Part shown: positions 63,427 through 64,000 of the stretch, in pieces
Layout of the letters: each line of letters opens with the position of its first letter
How positions within the stretch are numbered: the stretch's first letter is position 1
The notes under the pieces: generated by a model
Databases searched by the model: none
What the model was told of the DNA's origin: nothing
The model's input: only the letters and a program-made list of their open reading frames with translations
Position numbers and translations under genes: made by a program
Assembly: GCA_046483065.1 (NCBI GenBank)
Contig: JAWODW010000075.1
Span: forward strand, 1-64,000
Direction: 5' to 3'
From: JAWVYT01 sp046483065
Lineage (GTDB): Bacteria > Gemmatimonadota > Gemmatimonadetes > Longimicrobiales > RSA9
DNA length: 64,000 bases

Positions 63427-64000
63427 GCTCCCTCCCTCAACCGCTCGTAGAGTCGCGTCACGGTCTTCATCCCCTGCTCCAGGTGCGCCACGGGAAACCA
63501 CTCGTCGGGGGCGTGCATGTTGGCGCCCGGGAGCGCGAACCCCATGACCGCCACGGTGGCGCCCAGGATGTCTCGCAGCTCCGGTGCAATGGGGAGCGTG
63601 CCGCCGTGGGCCACGAGCACCGGCTCGGTGCCGAACACGTCCTCCAGCGCGCCGGCGGCCGCCCGGAACAGCGGCGCGTCGGGGTCGTCGCGCCAGGGCC
63701 GATTGTCCTGCAGCGACCGGACCTCGAACGCCACGCCCTCCGGCGCCACCCGCTCCACGTGGGCACGGAGCGCGTCCTCGATCCGCGTCGGATCCTGCTC
63801 CGGGACCAGCCGGGTGGAGAGCTTGGCCAGCGCCGAGGCCGGCAGCACCGTCTTCTTCCCGGCGCCCGTGTACCCGCCGACGAGCCCGTTCACGTCCAGC
63901 GCCGGCCGGACCCAGAGGCGCTCCGGCGTGCTGTAGCCCGGCTCGCCGACGAGCGCCGCGCCGCCGGCGGTCTCCCGGAACGCGTCTTCATCGAACCCGA
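63423..64000 (-). CDS. M20 family metallopeptidase, N-terminus outside window
   Basis: About 192 residues of the C-terminal part of an M20/DUF-type dipeptidase; the start lies beyond base 64000. GYTGAGKKTVLPASALAKLSTRLVP is the dimerisation-domain signature, and HGGTLPIAPEL and PGANMHAPDEWFPV close the catalytic domain, the latter holding the zinc-binding histidine. It overlaps the creatininase-family gene by four bases. Confidence 0.87.
   Translation of the reverse strand, partial: GFDEDAFRETAGGAALVGEPGYSTPERLWVRPALDVNGLVGGYTGAGKKTVLPASALAKLSTRLVPEQDPTRIEDALRAHVERVAPEGVAFEVRSLQDNRPWRDDPDAPLFRAAAGALEDVFGTEPVLVAHGGTLPIAPELRDILGATVAVMGFALPGANMHAPDEWFPVAHLEQGMKTVTRLYERLREGA

Overview
The window is GC-rich (about 70% by eye) and almost fully coding. 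No rRNA, tRNA or CRISPR array was recognised. The gene content points to a free-living, aerobic, Gram-negative-type heterotroph: many signal peptides and lipoproteins, a beta-barrel candidate, two large secreted S9 peptidases, a long BNR/sortilin-like secreted protein, an M28 peptidase, a CocE-type lipoprotein and many transporters. That profile is typical of Gemmatimonadota or a similar peptide-eating phylum. This placement is inference from gene content, because no marker gene such as 16S or rpoB is present.

Layout. 1-2.5 kb: a visibly less GC-rich pair of secreted proteins (RCC1-repeat lipoprotein and S8 protease lipoprotein) next to an IS91-type transposase remnant. 3-10.8 kb: PLP aminotransferase, beta-lactamase-like hydrolase, the tdh-kbl threonine degradation pair, an M50-like membrane protein, a DGSG-repeat envelope protein and a Spy/CpxP-like protein. 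10.9-19.3 kb: AGCS symporter, aconitase, S9 peptidase and NhaC antiporter, separated by three arrays of short hairpins joined by the linker GCAACAGG. 19.5-31 kb: PAP2 phosphatase, a Met/Gln-rich protein with a barrel protein, a DPP-IV-like peptidase, NfeD-slipin, UvrD/PcrA helicase and a DUF819 transporter. 31-37 kb: BNR protein, then an operon of a CC-star protein, a cysteine-free ArsA/Get3-like ATPase and DUF2905, then a ferritin-like protein. 37-44 kb: CstA, a PAS-UbiA fusion, TerC, MarR, a lipoprotein and a haem-binding protein. 44-48.5 kb: a four-gene pyruvate:ferredoxin oxidoreductase operon in which a GltD-like flavoprotein with a ferredoxin tail takes the place of the small delta subunit. 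48.7-57.3 kb: SDR-DUF2867, CocE hydrolase, carbonic anhydrase, a feoB/zinc-ribbon/feoA operon behind a Fur-box-like palindrome, and a TupA-like lipoprotein. 57.7-64 kb: M28 peptidase, aldo/keto reductase, SDR, PanE-like reductase, creatininase-family protein and a truncated M20 peptidase.

Together the genes suggest growth on peptides and amino acids. Secreted S8, S9, M28 and CocE enzymes would cut peptides. AGCS and CstA carriers would import the products. TDH/KBL, the aminotransferase, PFOR and aconitase would feed the carbon into central metabolism.

The most unusual material is in intergenic DNA. It includes the modular hairpin arrays, three short elements bounded by inverted repeats that are themselves made of 7-9 bp tandem units, and several other 7-8 bp phased tandem runs. 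Among proteins, the PAS-UbiA fusion and the CC-star/Get3-like/DUF2905 operon stand out.
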